This document shows, one piece after another, positions 34,831 through 45,243 of a stretch of 64,000 nucleotides of DNA. Position numbers and translations under genes: made by a program. Below the pieces are notes generated by a model, which did not search any database, was not told the origin of the DNA, and saw nothing but the letters and a program-made list of their open reading frames with translations. The stretch's first letter is position 1, and each line of letters begins with the position of its first letter. The stretch covers positions 4,805,001 through 4,869,000 of the forward strand of contig NZ_CP053538.1 in assembly GCF_013137895.1 (NCBI RefSeq), written 5' to 3'. The stretch is from Hymenobacter taeanensis (lineage in GTDB: Bacteria; Bacteroidota; Bacteroidia; Cytophagales; Hymenobacteraceae).

Positions 34831-37065
34831 ATGCCCCCACTTTTACCCGCGCGCGGAAGCGTACTGAGTCGGTGTTTGCCCTTGGCATTTCTCTTTACTT
34901 GTCTGGTTCCGGTCAGTGCCTTTGCCCAGTGCCCACCTACCCCTAGTGCCTGCACTCCGGGTCCAGCGCTGCCTACCAATGCGGTGTTTGGTATGGGCAT
35001 TTTCAACGTTACACTTGGCGGCATCAATAATAGCACGCTGGGGGGTAATGAAGGCTACAAGGATTATTCCTGTACCCAAACAGCCGCGTTAGTGGTTGGC
35101 GCAGATGCGCCAATTAGTATCAGAACCAATTCAAACGCCGATGAAAACGTACGGGTATGGATTGATTTAAACAACGATGGCACTTTCAATGCCACTACGG
35201 AGCTGGTATTCAGCTCTAACAACCTCCGGACGCATACGGGCACCATCCGGTTGCCCACGGGTACGGTTACAGGGGTACGCCTGCGCTTGCGGGTAGCCTC
35301 CGATTATAGCAACTCTCCCATACCCACACCTTGCTCTTCCCCGCAGTATTCACAAACGGAGGATTACTCGGTACTTGCCAGTGCCAGCTTTGCGGCCCCG
35401 GTTGCTGAGTTTACTGGGGTTCCGGTCCAGCCGTGCTCCAGCATGGTGCAATTCACTGATCAGAGCCAAAATGTGCCCACCAGCTGGCTGTGGAATTTTG
35501 GTGATGGCACCACCAGCACCCTGCAAAACCCCAGCCACCAGTATACCAGTGGCGGCACCTTCACGGTGACGTTAACGGCTACTAACAGCTCTGGCAGCAG
35601 CACCCGCACTCGTCTTAATTTCATCACCCTGGATGGTGCCGTGCCGGTAGCAGCAGTTTGTACACCCCAGACTCTGGCGTATTGCTGCAACTATGGTATT
35701 ACCCAAGTTGAACTAGGTCCCCTCATGAAGACCTCCAGCAATGGACAGGCTGGTTATGAGGATTTTACGTGTGTCAGCAAAACCAGCCTAACAGTTGGTA
35801 ACCGGTACCCAATACGCATCACCACTAACCCCACCTCTGCCCAGGATACCCGCGTATGGCTGGACCTAAACAATGATGGTGCGTTTGCCACAACAGAATT
35901 AATTTACCAGGCGCTAAACACCACCAACCCGAGCGGCACCATCCTCATTTCCAACGCTACGGCGCTGAACCAGCCGCTACGGCTGCGGGTGGTTTCCGAC
36001 TATGTAGGCTCACCCTTCACTGCCTGTGGGGGCGTGCAGTACGGGCAGGCTGAAGACTACACAGTAACGCTACAAGCCAATACCAGCGCGCCTACGGCTG
36101 ATTTTTCTTCGGATTTCGTGGCCGGCTCCTGCCAAACCACCGTGCGTTTCACTGATCAGAGCCAGAATGTGCCCACCAGCTGGCTGTGGAATTTTGGTGA
36201 TGGCACCACCAGCACCCTGCAAAACCCTAGTCATACCTACTCCGCCTCAGGCAGTTATGCGGTTTCTCTGACCTCTACCAATGCTTTTGGCACCCAGACA
36301 AAAACGGTAGCGAACTACGCGCTTGTGTCGTTGCCTTGCCTGCAGTACTGCACCTCAACGGGTCAAAACCAGAATTTCTGGATTACCAATGTGGCGCTAA
36401 CTACCTCCAACGCCACAGTATTCAGTAATACCTCGGGCGCTGATGCCAGTGGCTACGGGAACTACGTCAGCCAGCAGGTGCCCCTTAAACTAGGCCAGAC
36501 CTCCACACTGAGCGTTTCGGGGAGCATTAACTTTCAGCGTTATACTTCGGTCTGGATTGACTGGAACCGGGATGGCGTGTTTGCTTCCAGCGAGTTAGTG
36601 GCTTCTGCATCTGGCACTAACCCTACTTCCGTTTCTTTAACGGTGCCCAATCAGGCAGCCCTGGTGGGGTTCACTCGTATGCGCATAGTGGCTCGTTTAA
36701 ATGCCAACCAAGCCACTGCCTGCCTGACCAACCAAGCCAACTCTGAAACCGAAGACTACACGGTAGTTATATCTTCAGCAGTAACGGCCACCGCTGCGGC
36801 ACAGGCGCTAACAGGCCTAGAAGTATTTCCTAACCCAGCCAGTTCCAACCAAGTGCACCTGCGCCTGCCAGACGCCACAGCTGCCGGCCAGTACACGGTG
36901 CATGTAGAGGATGTGGTGGGTGCGCTGGTACTCAAAACTACTGTGCGGCTACAGCCAGCGCAAGACGCGGTATTGGACATACAGAGCTTACCCGCGGGAG
37001 TGTACATGGTGCGTCTGCAGGGGCCGGCTGGCCGCACTACTGTGCGCCGCCTTGTACGCCATTAA
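34831..37065 (+). CDS. T9SS-secreted GEVED/PKD-repeat protein
   Basis: A 744-residue exported protein. The start at MPPLLPARG puts the hydrophobic signal at residues 12-33, ending SAFAQ; a longer frame from 34783 is less likely. It carries three GEVED modules (VRVWIDLNNDGTF, TRVWLDLNNDGAF, TSVWIDWNRDGVF, each closing with a TEDY or AEDY motif) alternating with two PKD domains (SWLWNFGDGTTSTLQNPSH in both). The last 80 residues are a type A sorting domain (LEVFPNPAS, AGVYMVRLQG). Such proteins act as surface adhesins or carriers; no catalytic site is seen. The two PKD segments are almost identical in DNA, which points to recent duplication or conversion. Confidence 0.9.
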   Translation: MPPLLPARGSVLSRCLPLAFLFTCLVPVSAFAQCPPTPSACTPGPALPTNAVFGMGIFNVTLGGINNSTLGGNEGYKDYSCTQTAALVVGADAPISIRTNSNADENVRVWIDLNNDGTFNATTELVFSSNNLRTHTGTIRLPTGTVTGVRLRLRVASDYSNSPIPTPCSSPQYSQTEDYSVLASASFAAPVAEFTGVPVQPCSSMVQFTDQSQNVPTSWLWNFGDGTTSTLQNPSHQYTSGGTFTVTLTATNSSGSSTRTRLNFITLDGAVPVAAVCTPQTLAYCCNYGITQVELGPLMKTSSNGQAGYEDFTCVSKTSLTVGNRYPIRITTNPTSAQDTRVWLDLNNDGAFATTELIYQALNTTNPSGTILISNATALNQPLRLRVVSDYVGSPFTACGGVQYGQAEDYTVTLQANTSAPTADFSSDFVAGSCQTTVRFTDQSQNVPTSWLWNFGDGTTSTLQNPSHTYSASGSYAVSLTSTNAFGTQTKTVANYALVSLPCLQYCTSTGQNQNFWITNVALTTSNATVFSNTSGADASGYGNYVSQQVPLKLGQTSTLSVSGSINFQRYTSVWIDWNRDGVFASSELVASASGTNPTSVSLTVPNQAALVGFTRMRIVARLNANQATACLTNQANSETEDYTVVISSAVTATAAAQALTGLEVFPNPASSNQVHLRLPDATAAGQYTVHVEDVVGALVLKTTVRLQPAQDAVLDIQSLPAGVYMVRLQGPAGRTTVRRLVRH
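35453..35535 (+). repeat. PKD DNA repeat, copy 1
   Basis: An 83-base segment that recurs at 36150-36232 with only a few differences, encoding the core of each PKD domain. The surrounding parts of the two modules are far less alike. Confidence 0.85.
36150..36232 (+). repeat. PKD DNA repeat, copy 2
   Basis: The second copy of the 83-base PKD segment, in the same orientation about 700 bases downstream. Confidence 0.85.
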
Positions 37066-37160
37066 GCTTTAACCCTTTCTAGCTCCTTCTGAACTTCAAT
37101 GCTCCTGACGGTTTTGGCCGGCAGCTACAGGCCTACCCTCCATTCGTTTTCTTTAATTTT

Positions 37161-40100
37161 ATGCGTACAGCTTTACTCCGTAGCTGCCTGCTTTTGTTTT
37201 TGTGGGTAGTGGCAGGAGCCTTACCCGCTATGGCTACTCACTTATTAGGGGGTGAGATGAGTTACCGGTATCTGGATGCCACTGGCCCGAGCAATGCGCC
37301 CTACCGGTACCGGGTAACGGTGCTTATTTACGTGAATGCTGACCCAGCTACCTCTCAGGTGCCCAATGGCCGCCCTTCCATAGATGTGGGCTTTTACAAC
37401 AAGTCGCAGAGTGGGAATCTTATTTCCCGGGTTTCGCTGCCGCTCAGCAGCAATTCCATTGTCACGCCCACTCAACCCGGCGGGTGCACTACGCCGGGCA
37501 CTCAGTCGCTGGTAGTGCGGCTGTGCCGGTATGAAGCTACCGTGAACCTGCCCATTTCCTTTGATGGGTACTATGCCGTGTATAGCGACGGCAACCGAAA
37601 TGCGGGCATTACCAACCTGCTGAACTCAGAACAGTATGCGCAGCAGATTTACGTGGAGATGGCCCCTCCTCTGCTGCCAAACTCCTCTCCTACTTTTTCA
37701 GACACCGCTGTAGCTGTAATCTGCCAGGGCGACACCACCCTCCTCGTTAACAACGCTGTTGACCCGGATGGTGACCGACTCATCTACTCCTTTAGCCGGC
37801 CCTACGGTGGCACCCAAGCGGGTGGGGGCGCTACGTTGCCCAACATCTTTCAGGGAAACCCGCCTGTTGTGCCTTACAACGCAGGCTACAGCCAAACCAA
37901 CCCATTTGGTCCCGGCCCGGGCAGCTATGCCTTTTTAAATGCCAGCACTGGCTTGAGCCGCTACGCGGCTCCGCGCTTAGGAGCCTATGTAGTAGCTGTG
38001 GAGGTGAAAGAATACCGCACTATCAATGGCAAGGAGGTGCTAATTGGCTCAACCCGCCGCGAGATACAACTGGTTGTGAGAACCTGCCCAGCGAACAATG
38101 CCCCTGTGTTTACAGCGGCCCCTCAAACCACGCATGTATACACCGTGCAGGAAGGCCAGCCCGTAAATTTCAACTTATCAGCCACAGACCCCGATGGCAA
38201 CCCCATCAACCTGAAGGCAACCAGTGTGCTGCTGGATGGTTCTGGCGGCTATGATGCCACCTTTGGGGGCAACCCCGGCACGGTGGTACCGGGCAACCCT
38301 ACCGGCAGCGCGACCATTCAGGGCACGGGCGGACGCGTAAATGCGCAGTTTGTGTTTAACACGCGCTGCGGCAATGCCCGGACTACCCCTTATGATGTAG
38401 TTGTTACAGCCACGGATGTGGCTTGTGGGGCGAAAAGTGTGGCTGATGTCTTTCAGATTTATGTTACGAAAGCAGCTGGCCCAAATCGCATTATCGGCGA
38501 CACAATTATCTGCGACCGGAGCCAAACATTAATTTATACTGTCGGCGGCCCTGGCGCCTATAGCTACCTATGGTCGATCCGCGGCGGCGCCATCCAGGGG
38601 GGTAACACGGGAGCCGCAGTGCAAGTGGTGTGGGGCACAACCGGCGTTGGGCGCTTAGTACTACGTGGGGTATCGGCCTTCGGCTGCACCTCTGATTCTG
38701 TAGTCCGAAACATTGACCTGCGGCCTGCCGGAGCGCTGGCTGTATCGCCGGGAGTGAGCGTTTGCCCTGGCAGCGCCACTACCCTCACGGCAACCGGCGG
38801 CACCACCTACACCTGGACGGGCGGGGGGCAAACCTTTACAGGGCCCAGCATTACGGTTTCGCCGGCCCAAACCACCACCTACACCGTTACTACTTCCGAT
38901 GGCGTGTGCACTGCCTCGCGCCAAACTACCGTGACTGTAAACCCTGCGGCCCTGGCTAACACGGGCACAGACCAAACGGCTTGCCCCGGTAGCTCGGTTA
39001 CCCTGGGTGCCGCAGCGTTGCCGGGCTATACGTATCTATGGAGCCCGGCACCTGGCCTGAGCAGTACTGCATCAGCCCAGCCAGTATTCACTATTCCGGC
39101 AACCGCTACGGCCGGACAGGTTTACACGTTTACGCTCACGGCCACTACCGCTCAAGGGTGCTCGGCAACTGGGACGGTACGAGTTACCGTAAACCCACCC
39201 GCAATTGCCAACGCCGGCCCAAACGCGGCAGTATGCGACGGGCAGCGCGTAACGCTGGGCACACCGGCACTGCCAGGCTATACGTATCAGTGGAGTTCAG
39301 CAAATGGTCTCAGCAGCACCTCAGTGGCGCAACCAGTATTCACGGCTACTAACCGCACGCAGGCTCCTGTAACCTTCACCTTTGTGCTTACGGCCAGCGC
39401 CGCTCAAACCTGTGCAGCTACCAGCACCGTAACTGTTACCGTTAATCCGCGCCCCGAGGCAGATAGCATTCAAGGTAGCCAATCAGTGTGTCCTACTATT
39501 CAGGGAGTGGCCTACGCCATCAAGAACCCGCGTGCCACGGCTTACCAGTGGCTTGTGACGGGGGGCACTATTGCCAGCGGGCAGGGCAGCAGTGCCATCA
39601 CCGTTAACTGGGGAGCAGCTACTACAACGGGCTCAGTAAAGGTATTCCGGCTAAATGCCCAAGGTTGCTCCTCCGACACCGTAACGCTGCCCGTACGCGT
39701 GAATCAGCAGCTGACTACTCAGAAGCCCACGGGCCCGCTGCAGGTCTGCCAGGGAGATGGCCCCTTCACGTACCAAACCAGCTACACCAACGGCTCAACC
39801 TACGCCTGGCAGATACTTGGAGGCACACAGGTGAGCACCAATCAGGCTTCGGTGCTAGTGAACTGGACCCGTACCGGCCTGGTGAAGCTGGTTGTAACGG
39901 AGTCGAGCAACCCGGCGGGGGGGCGCTGCTTCGGGCAGAGCGATACATTGTACGTTAATGTGCTGCCTTCGCCCGCTACTACTCTGGCCATTGCTGGCCC
40001 CAGCCGCATTTGCGCGGGCAGCGGCACAATCAGCTTCTCGCTGCCGGGTGCGGCTACTTCTACTTATGCCTTTGCGTTGAATGGAGCCGTGCTTACAGGC

Positions 40101-41285
40101 ACGGGCAATACCATAACCCTACCTACTCCGGCGGTTAGCGCTACGCCTTATACCGTAACCATTCGGGAAACGAATGCGAATGGCTGCGTAGGCCAGCCTT
40201 GCACTAAAACTTTCCTGGTAGTACCACCCCTAGCCATTACGGGGCCACCCAGCTACTGCCCTGAGGCGCGCACCGGACTGGCCTACGCGGCGACTGCAGT
40301 AGTTGGGGGTAATTACCAATGGACGATTACGGGCGGCACCATTACCAGTGGCCAAGGAACCAGCGCCGTGCGGGTTGATATACCAGCGGGCTCAACCAAC
40401 GCCACCCTTTCCGTGACGGAAACCACCGGTGCCAGCTGCGCCGCAACGCTCACCATTCGGCCAGATAACGCAACGGTAGCCCTTAACTCGGCCTCAGTAG
40501 AGTTAGGCGACGACCGCAAGATCACGCTGGCTCTAAACGTGCCCAATACTACCGGCAACGGCAACCGGGTGCAGATTTTGCGCCGCGACGCGGGCAGTAC
40601 CAGCGCGTATAGCAACGTGGGCAATACCGCTAACACCGCCACCACGTTCACTGATAACGCGGTAGATGCTGATGCCAAAGCCTACCAGTACCGCATTGAC
40701 CTGGTTAATGCCTGCGGCACCGTGCTCAACAGCCAGGAACATACCACCATCTTGGCTAAAGCCACGGCCACCCAAAGCACGGGCGGCCGCGATGTAGGCG
40801 AGGCACAGGTTACCTGGTCGGCTTACCAAGGCTTCAGCGTGAAGGAATACCGCGTACTCCGCTCAGCAGATAATGGCTCCGCCGAACTCATTGCTACTGT
40901 ACCGGCCACTACGTTACAGTTTGCGTTGCCTTCAAGCACCGTTGGGTTCAACCAGTGCTTCCGGGTGCAGGCCGTTAGTACTGACGCTACACCGCGCACC
41001 TCTAACTCCAACGATGCTTGCGTGAACTTCGCTAACCCGCTAGCTTTCTACAACATCATCACGCCCAATGGCGACGGCAAAAACGATGTTCTGACCATCG
41101 ACAACGTAGCCCTGTATCCCAGCAACACACTCACCATCTTCAACCGCTGGGGTAAAGAAGTGTATTCTGCAACTAACTACCGTAACACATTTGGTGGGCA
41201 GGATCAGGGGGCTGGTATGTATTACTATCTGTTCAAACTGCAAGATGGCACTACGTACAAAGGGTGGTTTGAAATAGCCAAGTAA
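37161..41285 (+). CDS. Giant PKD/Ig-repeat protein with gliding-motility-type C-terminal domain
   Basis: A 1374-residue surface protein. The signal peptide ends PAMA near residue 25, followed by THLLGGEMSYRYL, a start seen in many large Bacteroidota surface proteins. Residues about 320-430 look cadherin-like (VNFNLSATDPDGNPI). From about 440 to 1120, PKD and Ig-like modules repeat, for example VTVNPAALANTGTDQTACPG and SVCPGSATTLTATGG. A fibronectin-like part follows. The last 85 residues (ITPNGDGKNDVLTI, IFNRWGKEVYS, GMYYYLFKLQDG) are the type B T9SS sorting domain. An adhesin or motility-linked role is inferred. It shares orientation with the GEVED gene upstream, 95 bases away. Confidence 0.92.
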   Translation: MRTALLRSCLLLFLWVVAGALPAMATHLLGGEMSYRYLDATGPSNAPYRYRVTVLIYVNADPATSQVPNGRPSIDVGFYNKSQSGNLISRVSLPLSSNSIVTPTQPGGCTTPGTQSLVVRLCRYEATVNLPISFDGYYAVYSDGNRNAGITNLLNSEQYAQQIYVEMAPPLLPNSSPTFSDTAVAVICQGDTTLLVNNAVDPDGDRLIYSFSRPYGGTQAGGGATLPNIFQGNPPVVPYNAGYSQTNPFGPGPGSYAFLNASTGLSRYAAPRLGAYVVAVEVKEYRTINGKEVLIGSTRREIQLVVRTCPANNAPVFTAAPQTTHVYTVQEGQPVNFNLSATDPDGNPINLKATSVLLDGSGGYDATFGGNPGTVVPGNPTGSATIQGTGGRVNAQFVFNTRCGNARTTPYDVVVTATDVACGAKSVADVFQIYVTKAAGPNRIIGDTIICDRSQTLIYTVGGPGAYSYLWSIRGGAIQGGNTGAAVQVVWGTTGVGRLVLRGVSAFGCTSDSVVRNIDLRPAGALAVSPGVSVCPGSATTLTATGGTTYTWTGGGQTFTGPSITVSPAQTTTYTVTTSDGVCTASRQTTVTVNPAALANTGTDQTACPGSSVTLGAAALPGYTYLWSPAPGLSSTASAQPVFTIPATATAGQVYTFTLTATTAQGCSATGTVRVTVNPPAIANAGPNAAVCDGQRVTLGTPALPGYTYQWSSANGLSSTSVAQPVFTATNRTQAPVTFTFVLTASAAQTCAATSTVTVTVNPRPEADSIQGSQSVCPTIQGVAYAIKNPRATAYQWLVTGGTIASGQGSSAITVNWGAATTTGSVKVFRLNAQGCSSDTVTLPVRVNQQLTTQKPTGPLQVCQGDGPFTYQTSYTNGSTYAWQILGGTQVSTNQASVLVNWTRTGLVKLVVTESSNPAGGRCFGQSDTLYVNVLPSPATTLAIAGPSRICAGSGTISFSLPGAATSTYAFALNGAVLTGTGNTITLPTPAVSATPYTVTIRETNANGCVGQPCTKTFLVVPPLAITGPPSYCPEARTGLAYAATAVVGGNYQWTITGGTITSGQGTSAVRVDIPAGSTNATLSVTETTGASCAATLTIRPDNATVALNSASVELGDDRKITLALNVPNTTGNGNRVQILRRDAGSTSAYSNVGNTANTATTFTDNAVDADAKAYQYRIDLVNACGTVLNSQEHTTILAKATATQSTGGRDVGEAQVTWSAYQGFSVKEYRVLRSADNGSAELIATVPATTLQFALPSSTVGFNQCFRVQAVSTDATPRTSNSNDACVNFANPLAFYNIITPNGDGKNDVLTIDNVALYPSNTLTIFNRWGKEVYSATNYRNTFGGQDQGAGMYYYLFKLQDGTTYKGWFEIAK

Positions 41286-41304
41286 GCCGCAATAACCTAC
41301 CGGC

Positions 41305-41341
41305 AGGCGCCGTTCGGCAGTAGCCGGGCGGCGCCTTTTTT
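41305..41341 (+). terminator. Terminator of the giant adhesin gene
   Basis: AGGCGCCG and CGGCGCCT form a strong stem followed by a run of T, 20 bases past the stop codon. Confidence 0.85.
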
Positions 41342-41372
41342 ATTCTCTACCAGCTGTTGTGTTATCTAGTTT

Positions 41373-43733
41373 ATGCGGGTACCTTTTCTACTATTACTGC
41401 TCGTCATTTTACCCTTCGCTGTATTGGCCCAGGCTCGCCTCAATTTGAACTTTGAGCCGGAGGTGAACCGCCATCAGCCCCTACTACTGTGGCTAAGTCG
41501 CTACAATGGAACGGGTGCGCAGGAAGCTCAACTACTTAGGGTAGATACGGTAGCTAAAGCGGCTAGTGGTCGGGGCAGCCTGCTTGTTGATGCCAGCCGG
41601 TTTGATGAGCCCGTGAATGGGGCTTTTTATACCAGCATCACGCCCGCAGATTCTATGCGAGGCCAAACAGTAACCATCAGCGCCGGCCTGCGCACAGAAG
41701 GGTTTACGGGTAAAGCATTCCTATACGCCTACGCCCAATCGGCAACCATCGGAGAAAATGGAGAAAGCCTGGCCAGCAATGATAACTTCAACTCGCCGCC
41801 CCCACCAGTTAGCTCTGGATGGCAGCGGGTTCAAATCCAGCTACCCGTTCCAACTGCCACAACAAACCTGCTCTTTGGCCTACGGTTTCAGGGCCAAGGC
41901 AAGGTATGGCTCGATGATGTGCGAGTAGAATGGGGCAACGGACAGCGCTACCATGATCAACTCCTACCCGGCACTGAGCCATTGGTGCTTACTGCTGCCG
42001 CCCGCCGCCCCAACTGGGATTTTGAGCAACCTAGGCCACTCCTTCCCGATCCACGTTATCTGGCCCTGTCCGACTCCGTAACTCCGGCCCACCACGGCCG
42101 CCGCAGTTTGCATCTCAAGCCAACCGCCGGCGCTGTTGCGCCCTATGCCTACCTGGGCCAGGTGCCGCTTGACACGGCACTGCGTGGCAAAACGCTGGTG
42201 GTGCAAGGGTACCTCCGTGGGGCAACATCTCCGGTAGCCTCCTTTTATTATACCCTCCTGATTGAGGACAACCGCACGGGCCAGCGCCGCGGTGCACGAA
42301 GCTTACTCCGGGAATTACCGCTACACACTGCCGCCGCCGCCCCTGCGGAGTGGAGGGCATTCAGCGTGTCGATACCCATTACCTGGAACCAGGACTTCTC
42401 TCAACTGGCGCTTGGGGTACACCTAGGCAACACGGGCGAGCTGTGGGTTGATGACCTGCGCCTACTGATGGATGGCAAGCCTTACACCCCTCCCACCGAT
42501 GCTGCTGCCGTACCGTTGCCTACTGCCGCGGAGCTGGCTTGGCTCCGGCAGGCGGCCGTGCCTCTGCGCACCGCGGCCCCCGACGGTGGCGACGTAAAAG
42601 ACCTAGCCGCTTTTGGGGCCCTGACTGGCAAAGCGCAAATTATAGCGCTGGGCGAAGTGACCCATGGCTCTCGGGAAGTAGCTCAGCTTCGGCACCGCCT
42701 TACGCGCTACCTGGTTGAGCAACAGGGCGTCAGGAGCCTAATGCTGGAAGCTGATATGGGAGCCTGCTTAGTCCTGAACGAGTACGTGTAAACCGGGCGA
42801 GGCAACCCGCGCCAGCTCCTGAGCCAGTTGGGCCCCTACAACTCTGCTGAAACCCTGGCGCTGATACAATGGCTGCGGACCTATAATGAGCGAGCTACTA
42901 CTAAGGTGCAGGTATGAGGCCTAGAATGCCAACGCCCGGCCGAGGTAGTGGCCTGGCTGCGGCAACTCTTGCCGCAACGCGCGCCCGTACTGCAGGCTCT
43001 GCTAAAACAGCTGGTTGTGCAACTGCAAGAACTACCCAGCGCTGGTATTCGCCTGAACCCATTTACTGCACCAAGTACCACAGAGCCACGCCTGCAGGCA
43101 GTGCGAAACATCATCGGACAAATTCGCCTGGGGGTTGATGAGCGCAACCGCCTGCGGGGTGCTTCTGAGTTTACCCTAACGGATGCCGCCATCCAGCACC
43201 AGCTGTTGCAGATGCTAGACCAGTACGCCACCTTCCAAACCTTAGACTCTGACCTGAGCTCTGCCTACCGGGCTGCTAGCTTAGCCGAGAACATTTACTG
43301 GTGCCGCAGCCAACAGCAGGGCGGTAAGCTGCTTGTGTTGGCGCATAACAATGTAGTAGCGGCTACTGGCACTACAGCCCAGCTGTTGCGCGCTACGTAC
43401 GGGCCCGAGTACGTAACGCTGGGCACGGCCTTCGCCACGGGTAGTTTCCTGACTGACAATGGATTTGGAGGGAAACCAACCGTTACACCCGCAGTGGCTG
43501 CCATGCCTGGTAGCTACGAGTACTATTTCCAAACGGCCAAACTACCTCTCTCCTACCTCGATCTTCGTGCCCCTGCGCTCCTGCCCGGTACCCAGTGGCT
43601 TTACCAAAACCTGCTGTTGCGCGATGTAGGCCACTCGCCCACTCCCTCCACTTTCCTCCGCCACGAGATCAGGCGAGAATTTGATGCCCTGCTATTCATT
43701 CCGGTTTCTACTCCCTTACAGGCTGTGCCCTAG
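41373..43733 (+). pseudogene. Erythromycin esterase-family gene with two in-frame stops
   Basis: The reading frame stays the same over 787 codons but is cut by TAA at 42789-42791 (codon 473) and TGA at 42915-42917 (codon 515). Residues 1-20 are a signal peptide. About 25-390 hold two carbohydrate-binding-like modules (each with a VWLDDVRV or LWVDDLRL strand). The esterase part begins near 410: IIALGEVTHGSREVAQ, with the family's Glu and His, and goes on past the stops with TGRGNPRQLL and LAHNNVVAATG. Members hydrolyse macrolide lactones or unknown esters. The sequence on both sides is intact, so inactivation is recent, or the stops are sequencing errors. The first fragment alone lacks much of the active site. 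Confidence 0.85.
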
Positions 43734-43815
43734 TCCAGTGCTAACTGGCCTAGAAGCCACCCAGCGGGCCAGATACAAATCCGTAAAATCGGGGAAATCC
43801 GTCTCAATCCGTGAT

Positions 43816-43823
43816 TACCTTTG
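43816..43823 (+). promoter_or_regulatory. TAnnTTTG promoter box of rlmD
   Basis: TACCTTTG fits the Bacteroidota -7 consensus exactly. Transcription would begin around 43829-43832, so the mRNA would have almost no leader and the start codon must be the GTG at 43829 or later. Confidence 0.5.
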
Positions 43824-43828
43824 CGTTT

Positions 43829-45238
43829 GTGAGGAAATCAGTAAAGAACATCCCGGCGGAGCTGCTCCGCGAAGTTGAAATCACCGACATGGTGGCCGAA
43901 GGCAAATGCCTGGTGCGCCGCGAGAACCTGGTCATTTTTGTGACACAGGTAGCCCCCGGCGACGTAGTAGACCTGCGCGTAACCAAGGCCAAGAAGAACT
44001 TTCTGGAAGCCGTACCCACTAAGTTTCATAAGTATTCGGAGCTGCGCGTGACGCCGTTCTGCGAGCATTTTGGTACTTGCGGAGGTTGTAAGTGGCAGCA
44101 TCTAGCCTACGAAACCCAGCTTAAGTTCAAGCACCAGCAGGTAGCCGACACGCTGCAGCGCATTGGCAAAGTGGCCCTGCCCGAAATTCTGCCCATTCAG
44201 GCCTCGCCCGACCAAACGTATTACCGCAACAAGCTAGAGTACACGTTCAGCCACAACGGCTGGCTTACGAATGAGCAGATTGCCAGCGGCCACAATTACG
44301 AGCGTCGCGTGCTGGGCTTCCACACCCCGGCCCGTTTCGATAAGATCCTCGACATCAACCACTGCTGGTTGCAGCCCGACCCCAGCAACCAGATCCGCCT
44401 GGCGGTGCGCGACTATGCCCTAGAGCATGACCTGCCCTTTAACAACCTGGTTACGCAGGAAGGCTTCCTACGCAACCTCATCATCCGTACGACCAACTCT
44501 GGTGACCTGATGGTGATTTTGCAGTGCTACTACGCCCACGACGCGTTGCTGCCGTTGCTGGATTATATCTACGAGCGGTTTCCGCAAATCACCTCACTCA
44601 ACTACGTGCTCAACGACAAGGGCAATGAAACCTTCCACGACTTGGAGGTGGTGTGCTACAAGGGCGAGCCGTACATACATGAGGAGATGGAAGGCTTGCG
44701 CTTCCGCGTGGGGCCAAAGTCGTTCTACCAGACGAACTCTGAAGGGGCCTACAACCTATACAAGATTACGCGCGAGTTTGCTCAGCTGACGGGCTCAGAA
44801 CTGGTGTATGACCTGTATACCGGCGCTGGCACCATTGCCAACTTTGTGGCGCGGCAGGCCAAGCACGTAGTAGGCGTGGAGTATGTAGAGTCAGCGGTGA
44901 AGGATGCCTACATCAACTCCGAAATCAACGGCACAACGAACACCGAGTTCTACGCCGGCGACATGAAAGACGTGCTCAACGCCGAGTTCATTGCCAAGCA
45001 CGGCCGCCCCGACGTTATCATTACCGACCCACCTCGCGCCGGCATGCACCCCGACGTAATAGCTCGCCTGCTCGAAATGCGCGCGCCCCGCATCGTGTAC
45101 GTCAGCTGCAACCCCGGCACCCAAGCCCGCGACCTGGAGCTACTGGATGAGGCCTACAAAGTGGTGAAAGTGCAGCCCGTAGATATGTTCCCGCATACCC
45201 ACCACGTGGAGAACGTGGTGTTGCTGGAGCTACGCTAA
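43829..45238 (+). CDS. rlmD: 23S rRNA (uracil-C5)-methyltransferase RlmD
   Basis: A 469-residue SAM-dependent RNA methyltransferase of the RumA/TrmA family, which makes 5-methyluridine in 23S rRNA. An N-terminal TRAM domain (ITDMVAEGKCLVR) precedes the 4Fe-4S cysteines CEHFGTCGGC. The catalytic half shows VYDLYTGAGTIANF (SAM binding), DPPRAGMHPDVI and VSCNPGTQARDL with the catalytic cysteine. The frame is open six codons further up, but the promoter box at 43816 and family alignment from memory favour the GTG at 43829 (MRKSVKNIP). It is followed after five bases by a small membrane protein gene. Assignment of the exact target uridine within 23S rRNA is by family only. Confidence 0.92.
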   Translation: MRKSVKNIPAELLREVEITDMVAEGKCLVRRENLVIFVTQVAPGDVVDLRVTKAKKNFLEAVPTKFHKYSELRVTPFCEHFGTCGGCKWQHLAYETQLKFKHQQVADTLQRIGKVALPEILPIQASPDQTYYRNKLEYTFSHNGWLTNEQIASGHNYERRVLGFHTPARFDKILDINHCWLQPDPSNQIRLAVRDYALEHDLPFNNLVTQEGFLRNLIIRTTNSGDLMVILQCYYAHDALLPLLDYIYERFPQITSLNYVLNDKGNETFHDLEVVCYKGEPYIHEEMEGLRFRVGPKSFYQTNSEGAYNLYKITREFAQLTGSELVYDLYTGAGTIANFVARQAKHVVGVEYVESAVKDAYINSEINGTTNTEFYAGDMKDVLNAEFIAKHGRPDVIITDPPRAGMHPDVIARLLEMRAPRIVYVSCNPGTQARDLELLDEAYKVVKVQPVDMFPHTHHVENVVLLELR

Positions 45239-45243
45239 GCAGG

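Noticed and set aside
41373..42791. A complete 472-residue protein of its own
   Set aside because: The family sequence continues in the same frame beyond the stop, so this is a fragment of a longer interrupted gene.
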